From: a bacterium
Lineage (GTDB): Archaea > Thermoplasmatota > Thermoplasmata > Lutacidiplasmatales > UBA184
Assembly: GCA_021832495.1 (NCBI GenBank)
Contig: JAKBKR010000091.1
Location: forward strand, 1 to 7,442
Direction: 5' to 3'
DNA length: 7,442 nucleotides
Below, piece after piece: positions 1-6,596 of the stretch (its first letter is position 1; every line of letters begins with the position of its first letter). Made by a program: the position numbers and the translations under genes. The notes under the pieces were generated by a model. The model saw only the letters and a list, made by a program, of their open reading frames with translations, had not been told where the DNA came from and ran no database searches.

Positions 1-573
1 GGAGACGCCCAGCCGAGTTCGGGATGGAACTATTGCCAGAGCTGCGGCAAACCGAACCCCGTGACCCGGGGGATTACCCCCTCCTCCACGAACTCTTCCT
101 TGTCGCAAACCTCCACTCCTTCTGCCGGGATTGTCGGAACCCCAGGAAGTACGCGAGAGCGCAAACCCCACCCGGTCGCTGCGGTCGTAGGGATTCTCCT
201 AGTCATAGGCGTGGTGATTGGTGGCATCTGGTGGATAAACTCCTCGAAGGGAGGAGGGTGTCAGAACTCCAGCGGGAGCTTTTGTTTTGCCGTAGGACCC
301 CCGAGCACCCCCCATACAGGGGACTGCTGGACGAACCATGCGACCTATTCTTTCCCGGTCGGGAACACGGTCTCCTTCAGCTGGTCGACCTCGCCCAGCG
401 GAACCGCGGCGGTCGACATCGAGGACTCGAACGGCAACAACGTCTACCAGCAACAGTCGAGCTCGGGTTCGGGAACTTTCTCTGCAAACACGGCGGGGTA
501 CACTTTCTACGTGAGCGCTCCCTGCGGAAATGGTTGGGGTGGTTCGGTCACCTTCTCAGGGACCTACTCTTGA
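1..573 (+). CDS. Zinc-ribbon membrane protein with extracellular Ser/Gly-rich domain (5' end outside window)
   Basis: The frame is open from the first base, so the true start lies upstream; the GTG at 61 is internal. The 190 visible residues begin with a half zinc ribbon (YCQSCGKPNP, residues 12-21), whose partner CxxC is presumably outside the window. Next come a Ser/Thr/Pro-rich linker (about 22-55), a basic patch (RERKPHP) and one strong TM helix (about 59-79, VAAVVGILLVIGVVIGG). The last roughly 110 residues would be extracytoplasmic. They are rich in Ser, Gly and aromatic residues and hold four cysteines (87, 95, 109, 175), suggesting two disulfides. The 'zinc ribbon in, small beta-rich domain out' layout is common in Thermoplasmata but has no fixed function, and I do not recognise the outer domain. 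It is followed by a 262-base gap, so it is probably not in an operon with the giant gene. Confidence 0.75.
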   Translation, partial: GDAQPSSGWNYCQSCGKPNPVTRGITPSSTNSSLSQTSTPSAGIVGTPGSTRERKPHPVAAVVGILLVIGVVIGGIWWINSSKGGGCQNSSGSFCFAVGPPSTPHTGDCWTNHATYSFPVGNTVSFSWSTSPSGTAAVDIEDSNGNNVYQQQSSSGSGTFSANTAGYTFYVSAPCGNGWGGSVTFSGTYS

Positions 574-586
574 CGCAAGCGTTGCG
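574..586 (+). other. Small hairpin directly after the stop codon of the first gene
   Basis: CGCAA-GCG-TTGCG starts on the base after the TGA: a 5-bp perfect stem with a 3-base loop. It may protect or define the 3' end of the upstream mRNA. No T-run follows, as would be expected for an archaeal terminator, so its role is uncertain and the short stem may be chance. Confidence 0.3.
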
Positions 587-720
587 GCTTACGCGGCGGA
601 TTCCCGGTTAGACCTCCTCAACGATGGGGAGAGTGTTCCGGACATCGAGATTCGACTGCCGGATAACGCCCGCCGCAGTACTCGTGGCCCGCGGGGAATC
701 CGTCCGCCGAGCCGTTCCCC

Positions 721-737
721 GACTGAAATCTTCAGTC
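721..737. repeat. 17-base inverted repeat in the gap before the giant surface gene
   Basis: GACTGAAATCTTCAGTC has 7-bp perfect arms around a 3-base centre. It is the clearest symmetric element in the 574-835 gap and is more AT-rich than its surroundings. It ends about 100 bases before the chosen start of the giant gene. It could be an operator for a dimeric regulator or a short hairpin in a 5' leader. No known operator is recognised. The rest of the gap shows no supported gene: the frame extending upstream of 836 is Arg/Pro-rich and unlike the protein that follows. Confidence 0.4.
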
Positions 738-835
738 AAGCAGGAAAGGGGAGCCCCGCAACCTACGCCCGATGCATCGACTTTCGCTGTGACGTGCCTG
801 GGAGAGCTAGTCGGTGGGGCGCCGGCTTAAGGTTC

Positions 836-3800
836 ATGAGAGAGGAACCACTCTCGCCGCACATGGCGTGGGGCAATGACCAGTGGGCGAGACGGATGGC
901 AGTGGCCTTGGTCGCAGTGCTCTTCCTCATCCCTGGACAGGGACTCGCGATTGGAGCTGCGCATTCTCGGGCCCTCCCGCAATCCCCCCTCCCTGCCATC
1001 GTTGGAAGCCCGCATCCGGTTGCGCGTCGCTCCGGTCCCTCAGCTTGGGCGATGAGCTCGGGTTCACCAGGCACCCAGGTTCTCCCGTTCGACCGGACTC
1101 TCGTGAACGGAGCGCTAGCGGGTGAATCCTTACCGCAGTTGGCCGTCGACACGGCGACTGCCTCGCTTTCCCAAGGCGAGGGGCCAGACTCATTCGTGGT
1201 CCGGGAAAGTCTCGCTCCGTCGCTCCAGGCTTCCCACGGCGCAGGTGAGACGGCGGGGCCCGCGATCACGCCTGTCCCCTTCTCCGGGAGCGCCACACCC
1301 ACTTGGTCGAACATCACGTCCTCCCTCGTCATTGAACCTCGGGCCGGCGAACAGCTCTCCATGGCGTACGACACCGCGGATGGCTACGTCGTGCTCTACC
1401 TCCCTTCCCAAGCGCAGTCCTGGCTCCGGGGGAGTCCCACCCCAGGATACACCTGGACCTTTTCTGGCGGGCAATGGACCAACCTGACCTCGACAATCGG
1501 AGCGGCGGCCCCCCCGTCACGGGACGATTCCTCGATGTCCTACGATTCCGCCTCTAGCCAAGTCCTCCTGTTTGGCGGCTATACCGCCGTGATCAACCCC
1601 TCCACGGGCTCCTACTATGTCGCCGACATGTCCGACACCTGGGCGTTCTCGGCCGGGCACTGGACGAACCTCACCTCCACAGCAGGGACCCCCCCGTCGG
1701 GCCGATTCCTCGCGATGATGACTTTCGACGGCGCCGACAACGAGATGGTTCTTTTTGGGGGGGACTTCAACTCCATTTCCACGGCCCAGCACCAGCTCAC
1801 CGACACTTGGAAGTTCGCAAGCGGGGTGTGGACCAACATCACCGCGACCGCGGGCACAGCGCCCTCGCCACGGGTCGTCGCTGGCTTGGTGGACGACACC
1901 CCCGACGGCTACCTCCTCCTCTTCGGGGGGCTTCGCACCAACCTTGCAGGGGCCGTCGTGCATGTGTGCGACGACTCGTGGAAGTTCAACGGCGGCGTGT
2001 GGACGAACCTCACCGGTTCTCTCACCCTCTCGCCCCCAGCGGGTTCCGGGGCGCCCATGGTCTACGATGGAGCGATCAGCCTTGTCCTCGAGTACGAGGG
2101 ACCGAGCGGGACCTGGACCTACTCGGCGGGGGCATGGACCAACATCACCGCGACCGCGGGCACGCCTCCCCCGCTGCTTAACGGCGTATCGGCAACGGTC
2201 TATGACGCCAAGGACGGGTACGTTGTCGACTGGATCGGGTACCGCACGTTCGGCCCCTCCTACACCTGGATGTTCGGCACCGGCACGCCACCGCCGCTCT
2301 TCGTGGTCTCCATCGCCACTGCTCCAACGACTTGCGGGTCGATCACCTTCTCGGGCGTGACCTACACCAACGGCCAGAGCGTGAACGCGGCGTACGGCAG
2401 CCACAGCGTGAGCGCCACAGCTTGCGGGGGGTACGCTCTCTCCGGGATTGCCGCCTCCGGCTCCGTCACCTACTGGCCGGGGAACTCGACCGCCTCGGTG
2501 GGAGGGGCCGGCGGGCTCACCGCCACCTTCCTCTACCAGAGCCCCCCACCGCATTACGTCGTCTGGTTCAACGTGACCCCGGCCCCCTGTTCCCCTCTCA
2601 CCTTCAACGGCACCTCCCAGGCCAACGGGAGCTCGGCGAGCCTCCTCGCCAACTCCTACCAGGCCGGGGCCGGCGTGTGCTCGGGCTACCGGTTCGACAC
2701 CTGGGCTGCGATGGGTGGGGTCTCCGTCGCCACGCCGACGGCCCCGGCTTCTACAGTAACCGTCTCCGCCGGTGGGAGCCTGACGGCCATCTACTGGTCC
2801 ACGAATTCGACGACGACCCTCAGTTGTTCCCCCGTGTTGGTCGGTATTGGGTCAACGACCGTCTGCACCGCCGAGGTGACCGGACTTACGCCCTCGGGGA
2901 CCGTTAGCTTCACGACCGCGGGGATCGGGTCCCTTCCGGGGTCGCTCAGCCCATCCTCGTCGTCCTGCACACTGAGCCTGGGAACGTGCTACGCGACGTT
3001 CATCGGCGGATCTGAGGGCGGAGTGAACGTCACCGCCGCCTACGGTGGAGATCTCAACAACCGTCCAGGCACCTCGGGCAACTACACCCTGACGGTCACG
3101 TCCACGCCCTCCGCGCAGGCATGGAGCGGTAGCGTCAGCACGAGCATGACGCTGGACGTGAGCACCCCCGGGTACTCGTACTCGAGCATGGACTCGTGGA
3201 GCGGGCACTTCACGGTCCATCTTTCCTCGATGTATCGCCTTGGTTACTCATCGATTGCGCCATGTCCTGCCCAGAACCTCTGCTTCTATGGCACGGGGAG
3301 TGGAGTCGGTACGGCCGACCTTGAGTATGGGAGCCAAACCCCCGCGCCCGGTGAGACCTGCACGTACGAGGGCCCCCTTCTGAACAATGCGACGGTTTGG
3401 GGGCTCGTCGTCAATCCGTTTCTGATGGCCGGGGGCGAAACGATGTTCCCAGGCGGCGTGGCTTGGACCTTCTACGTCTACCTCCCCGCCGCGGCTACCG
3501 CGACATGCCTGGGCTCCGGAGGTCTCGATCCTAACTTGGGCTTGACCCAAGAGCTCGTAAACTTTGCACCGGGGTTGGTTCTTCAGGCCGGATTCGGGGA
3601 GACCTTTGCCTACAGCGAGATTGGTCAGACTGGCGCCACCACCGTTGAGTTCGGCGCCGTCAATGTCCACTGCCATCCCGCCTCCGAACTGGTAGGAGGA
3701 ACCGGGGACTGTCTGGCCTACGTCAGTGGGAACTACCCGTCCGGCGAGGTGGAGTGGTCTGGGCTCATGCTTGGCGCCGGAGGGACGATCACCTTCGGCC

Positions 3801-5119
3801 ACACCGCATGCATCCTCGTTCATCTTGCAGCCACGACGAGCGTCTGCGGAATCTCGCTCAGGAGCCAGGTCTATGGAAAGGTGAAGGTCACGGCCCACTA
3901 CTTGGGGGACACCCTGAACCCTTCGATGACCGGGAAGGGATGGATGACGTTCGCGCAGGGACAGTCCCAAGTGGCCCTCGCCTGTTCGCCTTCGGTGGTC
4001 AACGGAACTCTCCACGCGAGCTGCAATGCGACGGTCTCAGGTAACCCACCGACCCCCATCCCCTCGGGTACGGTCGCGTGGAACGAGCTTGACCCCGTCG
4101 GCGTTCTCTCCAACTCCAGCTGCACCCTCAAAGGCGCTGTCTGTGGCGACGCTCTTGTCCAGGCGAATGCCTCCTCCGAACCTGCGACCCTCGTCGCCAC
4201 GTACCTCGGCGACAGCATCCACCCGTCCGCACAAGCGGCCGACACCCTTTCGGTGGTGACCGACGGCGCTGCCTCCGCCGATCAGACTCAAGCCACCGGG
4301 ATGAACATCAGCCTCGCCGGCGTAAGCGGTTCCGTCGCGAACGTCGTTACGACAGACCTCGTCGTTCAACCGACACTCACAGGGACGGCTCCGTTCCCAT
4401 CCGGCGAGTATTTCGATGTTCAAGTGACTGGCGTGACCGGGGGAAACGCCACGGTGTGCTACACCGGGGCGGAGGTCCTCGCTCAGACTTCCATGGACTA
4501 CTTCTCCAACGGGACCTGGATTCGCGCCGGGTCTGTGAGTGCCGTCTCCGGCCAGAGCGTATGCGGGGCGATCCCCATAGCCTCCCTTGCTGGGGACCCG
4601 GTGGCCATCGGACCGTTCGACCCGGCGGGAGTTCCGTACTATACCGTGTCCTTCGAGGCGAGCGGTCTTCCCGCAGCGACCTCGTGGGAGGTCTCGTTCA
4701 ACGGTTCGGGCCTGAACTCGACCACGATCTCAATCCAGTTTCAGGTCCCAAACGGCACGACCTCGTTCACCATTGGAGCAGTTTCCGGCTTCACGGCCAG
4801 TCCGCAGTCGGGATCGGTCCAGATCGACGGGGCCAATCGCACGATCATGATCACCTTCGTTTCGGGTAACGGACCGCATTCGTCCAAGGGATTCCTGGGG
4901 CTACCGGGGATGGAGGGTTACATCCTCGTCGGTGCGGTCGTCCCGGTGGTTGCGGCAGTCGCCACGCTGACGCTCTTCAGGAGGAGGTCGGGGTCTGCCG
5001 CTCAACCCAAGAGTGAGTCCAAGCAGGCTGAGGACAACGATGCGAAGGGCAAAGTGTCTCCAGAGAAGACGGACGCACTGGTGACTCCGGAGAAGGACGA
5101 TGGCGCGGGGAAGGAGTGA
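836..5119 (+). CDS. Giant modular cell-surface protein: kelch propeller, InlB-like, Ig-like domains, C-terminal anchor
   Basis: A 1,427-aa secreted type I membrane protein, probably an adhesin or binding surface protein. Domains in order: signal peptide (RRMAVALVAVLFLIPGQGLA, about 19-38); Ser/Pro-rich stretch to about 150; six kelch-like blades (about 157-482), each with a 'TWxFxxGxWTN[LI]T' style motif with W at 157, 214, 276, 332, 389 and 434; two divergent InlB-B-like modules with paired Cys (about 488-568, 573-654); Ig-like domains at about 657-757, 935-1041 and 1043-1143, with an unrecognised insert at 758-934; a Cys-containing module (about 1144-1262); the Thermoplasmata-type 'YTVSFEASGLPAATSW' module (about 1268-1345); TM helix 1362-1381; RRR and a 46-residue charged cytoplasmic tail. 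No catalytic motif is seen. The frame is open back to 530, but that part is Arg-rich and overlaps the first gene. ATG 836 (weak AAGG 3 bases upstream) and ATG 863 (more typical signal-peptide n-region) are both plausible starts. Domain names are by eye. Confidence 0.9.
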   Translation: MREEPLSPHMAWGNDQWARRMAVALVAVLFLIPGQGLAIGAAHSRALPQSPLPAIVGSPHPVARRSGPSAWAMSSGSPGTQVLPFDRTLVNGALAGESLPQLAVDTATASLSQGEGPDSFVVRESLAPSLQASHGAGETAGPAITPVPFSGSATPTWSNITSSLVIEPRAGEQLSMAYDTADGYVVLYLPSQAQSWLRGSPTPGYTWTFSGGQWTNLTSTIGAAAPPSRDDSSMSYDSASSQVLLFGGYTAVINPSTGSYYVADMSDTWAFSAGHWTNLTSTAGTPPSGRFLAMMTFDGADNEMVLFGGDFNSISTAQHQLTDTWKFASGVWTNITATAGTAPSPRVVAGLVDDTPDGYLLLFGGLRTNLAGAVVHVCDDSWKFNGGVWTNLTGSLTLSPPAGSGAPMVYDGAISLVLEYEGPSGTWTYSAGAWTNITATAGTPPPLLNGVSATVYDAKDGYVVDWIGYRTFGPSYTWMFGTGTPPPLFVVSIATAPTTCGSITFSGVTYTNGQSVNAAYGSHSVSATACGGYALSGIAASGSVTYWPGNSTASVGGAGGLTATFLYQSPPPHYVVWFNVTPAPCSPLTFNGTSQANGSSASLLANSYQAGAGVCSGYRFDTWAAMGGVSVATPTAPASTVTVSAGGSLTAIYWSTNSTTTLSCSPVLVGIGSTTVCTAEVTGLTPSGTVSFTTAGIGSLPGSLSPSSSSCTLSLGTCYATFIGGSEGGVNVTAAYGGDLNNRPGTSGNYTLTVTSTPSAQAWSGSVSTSMTLDVSTPGYSYSSMDSWSGHFTVHLSSMYRLGYSSIAPCPAQNLCFYGTGSGVGTADLEYGSQTPAPGETCTYEGPLLNNATVWGLVVNPFLMAGGETMFPGGVAWTFYVYLPAAATATCLGSGGLDPNLGLTQELVNFAPGLVLQAGFGETFAYSEIGQTGATTVEFGAVNVHCHPASELVGGTGDCLAYVSGNYPSGEVEWSGLMLGAGGTITFGHTACILVHLAATTSVCGISLRSQVYGKVKVTAHYLGDTLNPSMTGKGWMTFAQGQSQVALACSPSVVNGTLHASCNATVSGNPPTPIPSGTVAWNELDPVGVLSNSSCTLKGAVCGDALVQANASSEPATLVATYLGDSIHPSAQAADTLSVVTDGAASADQTQATGMNISLAGVSGSVANVVTTDLVVQPTLTGTAPFPSGEYFDVQVTGVTGGNATVCYTGAEVLAQTSMDYFSNGTWIRAGSVSAVSGQSVCGAIPIASLAGDPVAIGPFDPAGVPYYTVSFEASGLPAATSWEVSFNGSGLNSTTISIQFQVPNGTTSFTIGAVSGFTASPQSGSVQIDGANRTIMITFVSGNGPHSSKGFLGLPGMEGYILVGAVVPVVAAVATLTLFRRRSGSAAQPKSESKQAEDNDAKGKVSPEKTDALVTPEKDDGAGKE
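1829..2163 (+). repeat. Pair of exact 29-base direct repeats within the kelch region
   Basis: Bases 1829-1857 and 2135-2163 are identical over 29 bases and lie 306 bases (102 codons) apart in the same frame. Both encode WTNITATAGT at the start of a blade. The other blades encode the same motif with different codons (for example 1661 and 2000, tggacgaacctcacc). Exact identity at synonymous sites suggests recent duplication or gene conversion between blades, on top of older divergence. Confidence 0.8.
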
Positions 5120-5159
5120 CCCCTCGTGGTCATAGGGAGGAGATTCCCGAAAAGTTCCA

Positions 5160-5177
5160 CCCAGGGGTGACCCTGGG
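5160..5177. terminator. Hairpin with GNRA-type loop between the convergent genes
   Basis: CCCAGGG-GTGA-CCCTGGG is a 7-bp perfect stem with a GUGA loop when read on the plus strand. It lies 41 bases after the stop of the giant gene. A GNRA tetraloop makes it a stable RNA hairpin in that orientation, consistent with a 3' end structure. There is no T-run, so calling it a terminator is an inference. Apart from the repeat at 5280-5300, nothing else is evident in the 222-base convergent gap. Confidence 0.4.
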
Positions 5178-5279
5178 CGAGGGTGGGGAGCACCTGACCT
5201 TCTCCCTCGAAACACGACCACCCGACCCCGTCCCGCGAGCGATAGCGCCTGCCGGCCCGGTACCCCCCTCCCCTCGCGC

Positions 5280-5300
5280 CTATCTCATATAGCTCGCTTC
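5280..5300 (+). repeat. Left copy of a 21-base inverted element with a TATA-like core
   Basis: The core reads TATCTCATATAGCTCGCTTC. It matches 20 of 21 bases of the minus strand at 7339-7319. Similarity extends outward into a CGCGC stretch if one gap is allowed. On the plus strand it would place a TATA box with a transcription start near 5315, antisense to the 3' end of the neighbouring minus-strand gene, where no credible gene follows. On the minus strand it would point into the empty convergent gap. The copy therefore lacks an obvious gene to serve, unlike its partner at 7319-7339. Confidence 0.75.
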
Positions 5301-5341
5301 ACCCAAGCGCCCACGAGCCGCACGCGTTGGCCAGGAGTGGG

Positions 5342-5857
5342 CTACGCAAGGCTGGCTCCGCAGAACGGGCAACTTGGAGCCTGAAACGGTACCTCCCTCT
5401 CGCAAGAGCGACACCGCTCGGGACCCCCACTCCTCGCGCGCGGTGGTGGTCGATGCCCACCTCGCTCGAATCCCACTCTTCGAGCCCCTGCGCGCAGGAC
5501 CCCGAGGGCCCCCACAAGCGTGACCACGAAAGCCCCCCACCACGAGACGAAGACGGTCCACGCGACGGACGGGCTAACCAGACGGGGAAGAGAACGCGCA
5601 ACGGACTCCACGAGCAGGATTGCGGCTGCGCCGGCAAGCAGGACGAACCGCCATCGCGAGCCGCTGCATCGGAAGGCCCCGACAAGCGTCGCGACAAGCC
5701 CTCCCCAGAAGGCCAGAAACGGGACCCACTCCAACGCCCCTGGGAACGGTGCATAAGTCTCCTCGATGAGCAAGGAGGGAAGGAAGAGCAGGAGCCCCAG
5801 GACGAAAATCGCCCTCCACCTCGCGGTCGTGGAGGTCTCGCCAGAGCCCGCGACCAT
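5342..5857 (-). CDS. Four-TM membrane protein with C-terminal zinc ribbon
   Basis: A 171-aa integral membrane protein. Hydrophobic segments lie at about 16-31, 44-62, 69-86 and 98-120, with basic residues in the N-terminus, the 62-70 loop and after TM4, so both ends are predicted cytoplasmic. The tail is Arg/Pro-rich (about 121-147) and ends in a complete treble-clef-like zinc ribbon: CRSC at 149-152 and CPFC at 163-166, ten residues apart. The start is well fixed: ATG 5857 is two codons after an in-frame TGA. No strong Shine-Dalgarno or TATA is seen before it; the 177 bases up to the toxin gene hold only small GC-rich inverted repeats. Such zinc-ribbon membrane proteins are frequent in Thermoplasmata and usually uncharacterised. 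The specific function is unknown; the zinc ribbon may mediate protein or nucleic-acid contacts. The opposite strand is also open here, but its product is Arg/Pro-rich and is rejected. Confidence 0.85.
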   Translation of the reverse strand: MVAGSGETSTTARWRAIFVLGLLLFLPSLLIEETYAPFPGALEWVPFLAFWGGLVATLVGAFRCSGSRWRFVLLAGAAAILLVESVARSLPRLVSPSVAWTVFVSWWGAFVVTLVGALGVLRAGARRVGFERGGHRPPPRARSGGPERCRSCEREVPFQAPSCPFCGASLA

Positions 5858-6018
5858 GGGTCAAGCGATGGCGCTCCCCCCGCATGGAGGCTGCGGTGCC
5901 CGACGCGTCCTGGAGGACGGCGCCTGAGAGCGGGGGGCAGCCGGGCCGCTCGAAGGTCCGCCTCGCCGAGGGCCGGTCAGGCCCGAGGGCATCCGAAGGA
6001 CGAGGCAGGATCGGCGAC

Positions 6019-6033
6019 CTCGGCGGGGCCGAG
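6019..6033. terminator. Hairpin one base after the toxin stop
   Basis: CTCGGC-GGG-GCCGAG is a 6-bp GC-rich perfect stem ending one base past the toxin TGA on the minus strand. It is a plausible 3' end structure for the toxin-antitoxin message. No T-run follows, and hairpins of this size are common in GC-rich DNA. Confidence 0.35.
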
Positions 6034-6034
6034 T

Positions 6035-6352
6035 TCACGGAGCGCCGGGGAGGCGGTGGAACGCCCGTCGCAGCTCTCGAAGGTGCGCCTCGTCGTACGC
6101 CGGAGGGCGGAGCCAGAACTTCCCGATCCAGACCGTCCGTCCGTCCACTTTGAAGAAGACCCGGTAGTCGCCCAGCGGGAACCGCCAGACCCCCGGGACC
6201 TGTCCCACGTCCTTCACGGAGAAGAAGGGATGCGAGCGGTAGGGATTGGCCTCCAGGTAGGGAAGAAGCTCGCGGAAGCGCCGCTGGAGGTGCTGGGGGA
6301 GCCGGTAGAACTCCTTCTCGGCCGGAAGAAGGAAGCGGACCTCGTAGGTCAC
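6035..6352 (-). CDS. RelE/ParE-superfamily toxin
   Basis: A 105-aa protein of normal length for the RelE/ParE toxin superfamily, whose RelE-type members cleave mRNA on the ribosome. The pattern matches the fold: opening strand YEVRFLLPAEKEF (3-15), two helices with RLPQHLQRRFRELLPYLEANPY (17-38), then strands VWRFPLGDYRVFFKVD (55-70) and RTVWIGKFW (72-80), then YDEAHLRELRRAF. The 'G-D-Y-R-V' signature is present. Arg64, Arg82 and Tyr86 fall about where E. coli RelE has its catalytic Arg61, Arg81 and Tyr87, so the toxin looks intact, although the usual basic 'GxR..VY' end is changed to WLRPPAY. It starts at GTG 6352, overlapping the antitoxin TGA by four bases (GTGA), so translation is probably coupled. 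It could instead be a ParE-type gyrase toxin; the RNase-like residues favour RelE. Confidence 0.88.
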   Translation of the reverse strand: MTYEVRFLLPAEKEFYRLPQHLQRRFRELLPYLEANPYRSHPFFSVKDVGQVPGVWRFPLGDYRVFFKVDGRTVWIGKFWLRPPAYDEAHLRELRRAFHRLPGAP

Positions 6353-6564
6353 ACGCCGGCCCTTTCCAGAACCTGGGCCGCGGTCGGGCCCTTGAGGGTG
6401 GAGAAACGGCCCTCGAGCTCCTTCACGAGCACGGGCGGGAAGTGCTCCTCGACCATCTCGAGAATCAGGTCCTCGTAGGTCTGCCCGGAGGACTTGAGCG
6501 CATCGAGCAGCCGCTGGGTGCTCGCGTGGACCTGGATGCTCGTGGTCGGGTCCTTCGCAGCCAT
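6349..6564 (-). CDS. Ribbon-helix-helix antitoxin of the RelE-type pair
   Basis: A 71-aa protein read from ATG 6564. The N-terminus fits a ribbon-helix-helix DNA-binding domain: strand TSIQV (8-12), helix A ASTQRLLDALKSS (14-26), a turn at GQTY (27-30), helix B EDLILEMVEE (31-40). This resembles archaeal VapB-like/DUF7557-type antitoxins ('TTIQV..T...L..LK....TYDEVI'). Residues 41-71 would bind and neutralise the toxin. In known families the dimer also represses its own promoter. ATG 6564 is preferred to the upstream GTG 6582 because GGTGAGG sits four bases before it and because 6582 lies inside the AT-rich promoter-like stretch. It precedes and overlaps the toxin gene by four bases, the usual antitoxin-first order. 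Confidence 0.85.
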   Translation of the reverse strand: MAAKDPTTSIQVHASTQRLLDALKSSGQTYEDLILEMVEEHFPPVLVKELEGRFSTLKGPTAAQVLERAGV

Positions 6565-6566
6565 CG

Positions 6567-6596
6567 CCTCACCATAGCGCACTATAGAGATAAGAG
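6567..6596 (-). promoter_or_regulatory. Promoter-like AT-rich stretch and Shine-Dalgarno of the antitoxin gene
   Basis: On the minus strand, CTCTTATCTCTATAG (6596-6582) is an island of A/T in GC-rich DNA and resembles the TATCT..TATAG core of the 21-base element seen at both ends of the block. It ends 17 bases before ATG 6564, so a transcript from it would be nearly leaderless. GGTGAGG (6573-6567) is a good ribosome binding site ending two bases before the ATG; it would matter if transcription starts further upstream. Both readings are possible. Confidence 0.5.

Noticed and set aside
530..835. N-terminal extension of the giant protein from GTG 530
   Set aside because: It overlaps the end of the first gene, is Arg/Pro-rich and unlike the rest of the protein, and would place the signal peptide over 120 residues from the N-terminus.
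1517..2554. 345-aa minus-strand reading frame
   Set aside because: It lies opposite the kelch region, and its Gly/Arg/Val-rich, motif-free product is an antisense shadow.
5906..5919. Short GC-rich inverted repeats between the toxin and the zinc-ribbon membrane protein
   Set aside because: The arms are only 5-6 bp (for example CGTCCT/AGGACG), expected by chance in DNA of this composition.
5327..6478. 383-aa plus-strand reading frame from TTG 5327
   Set aside because: It is antisense to the zinc-ribbon membrane protein, the toxin and part of the antitoxin. Its product is Arg/Pro/Glu-rich low complexity, typical of the opposite strand of GC-rich genes.
6349..6582. Antitoxin start at GTG 6582
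   Set aside because: It falls within the AT-rich promoter-like stretch, while ATG 6564 has a Shine-Dalgarno sequence at good spacing.
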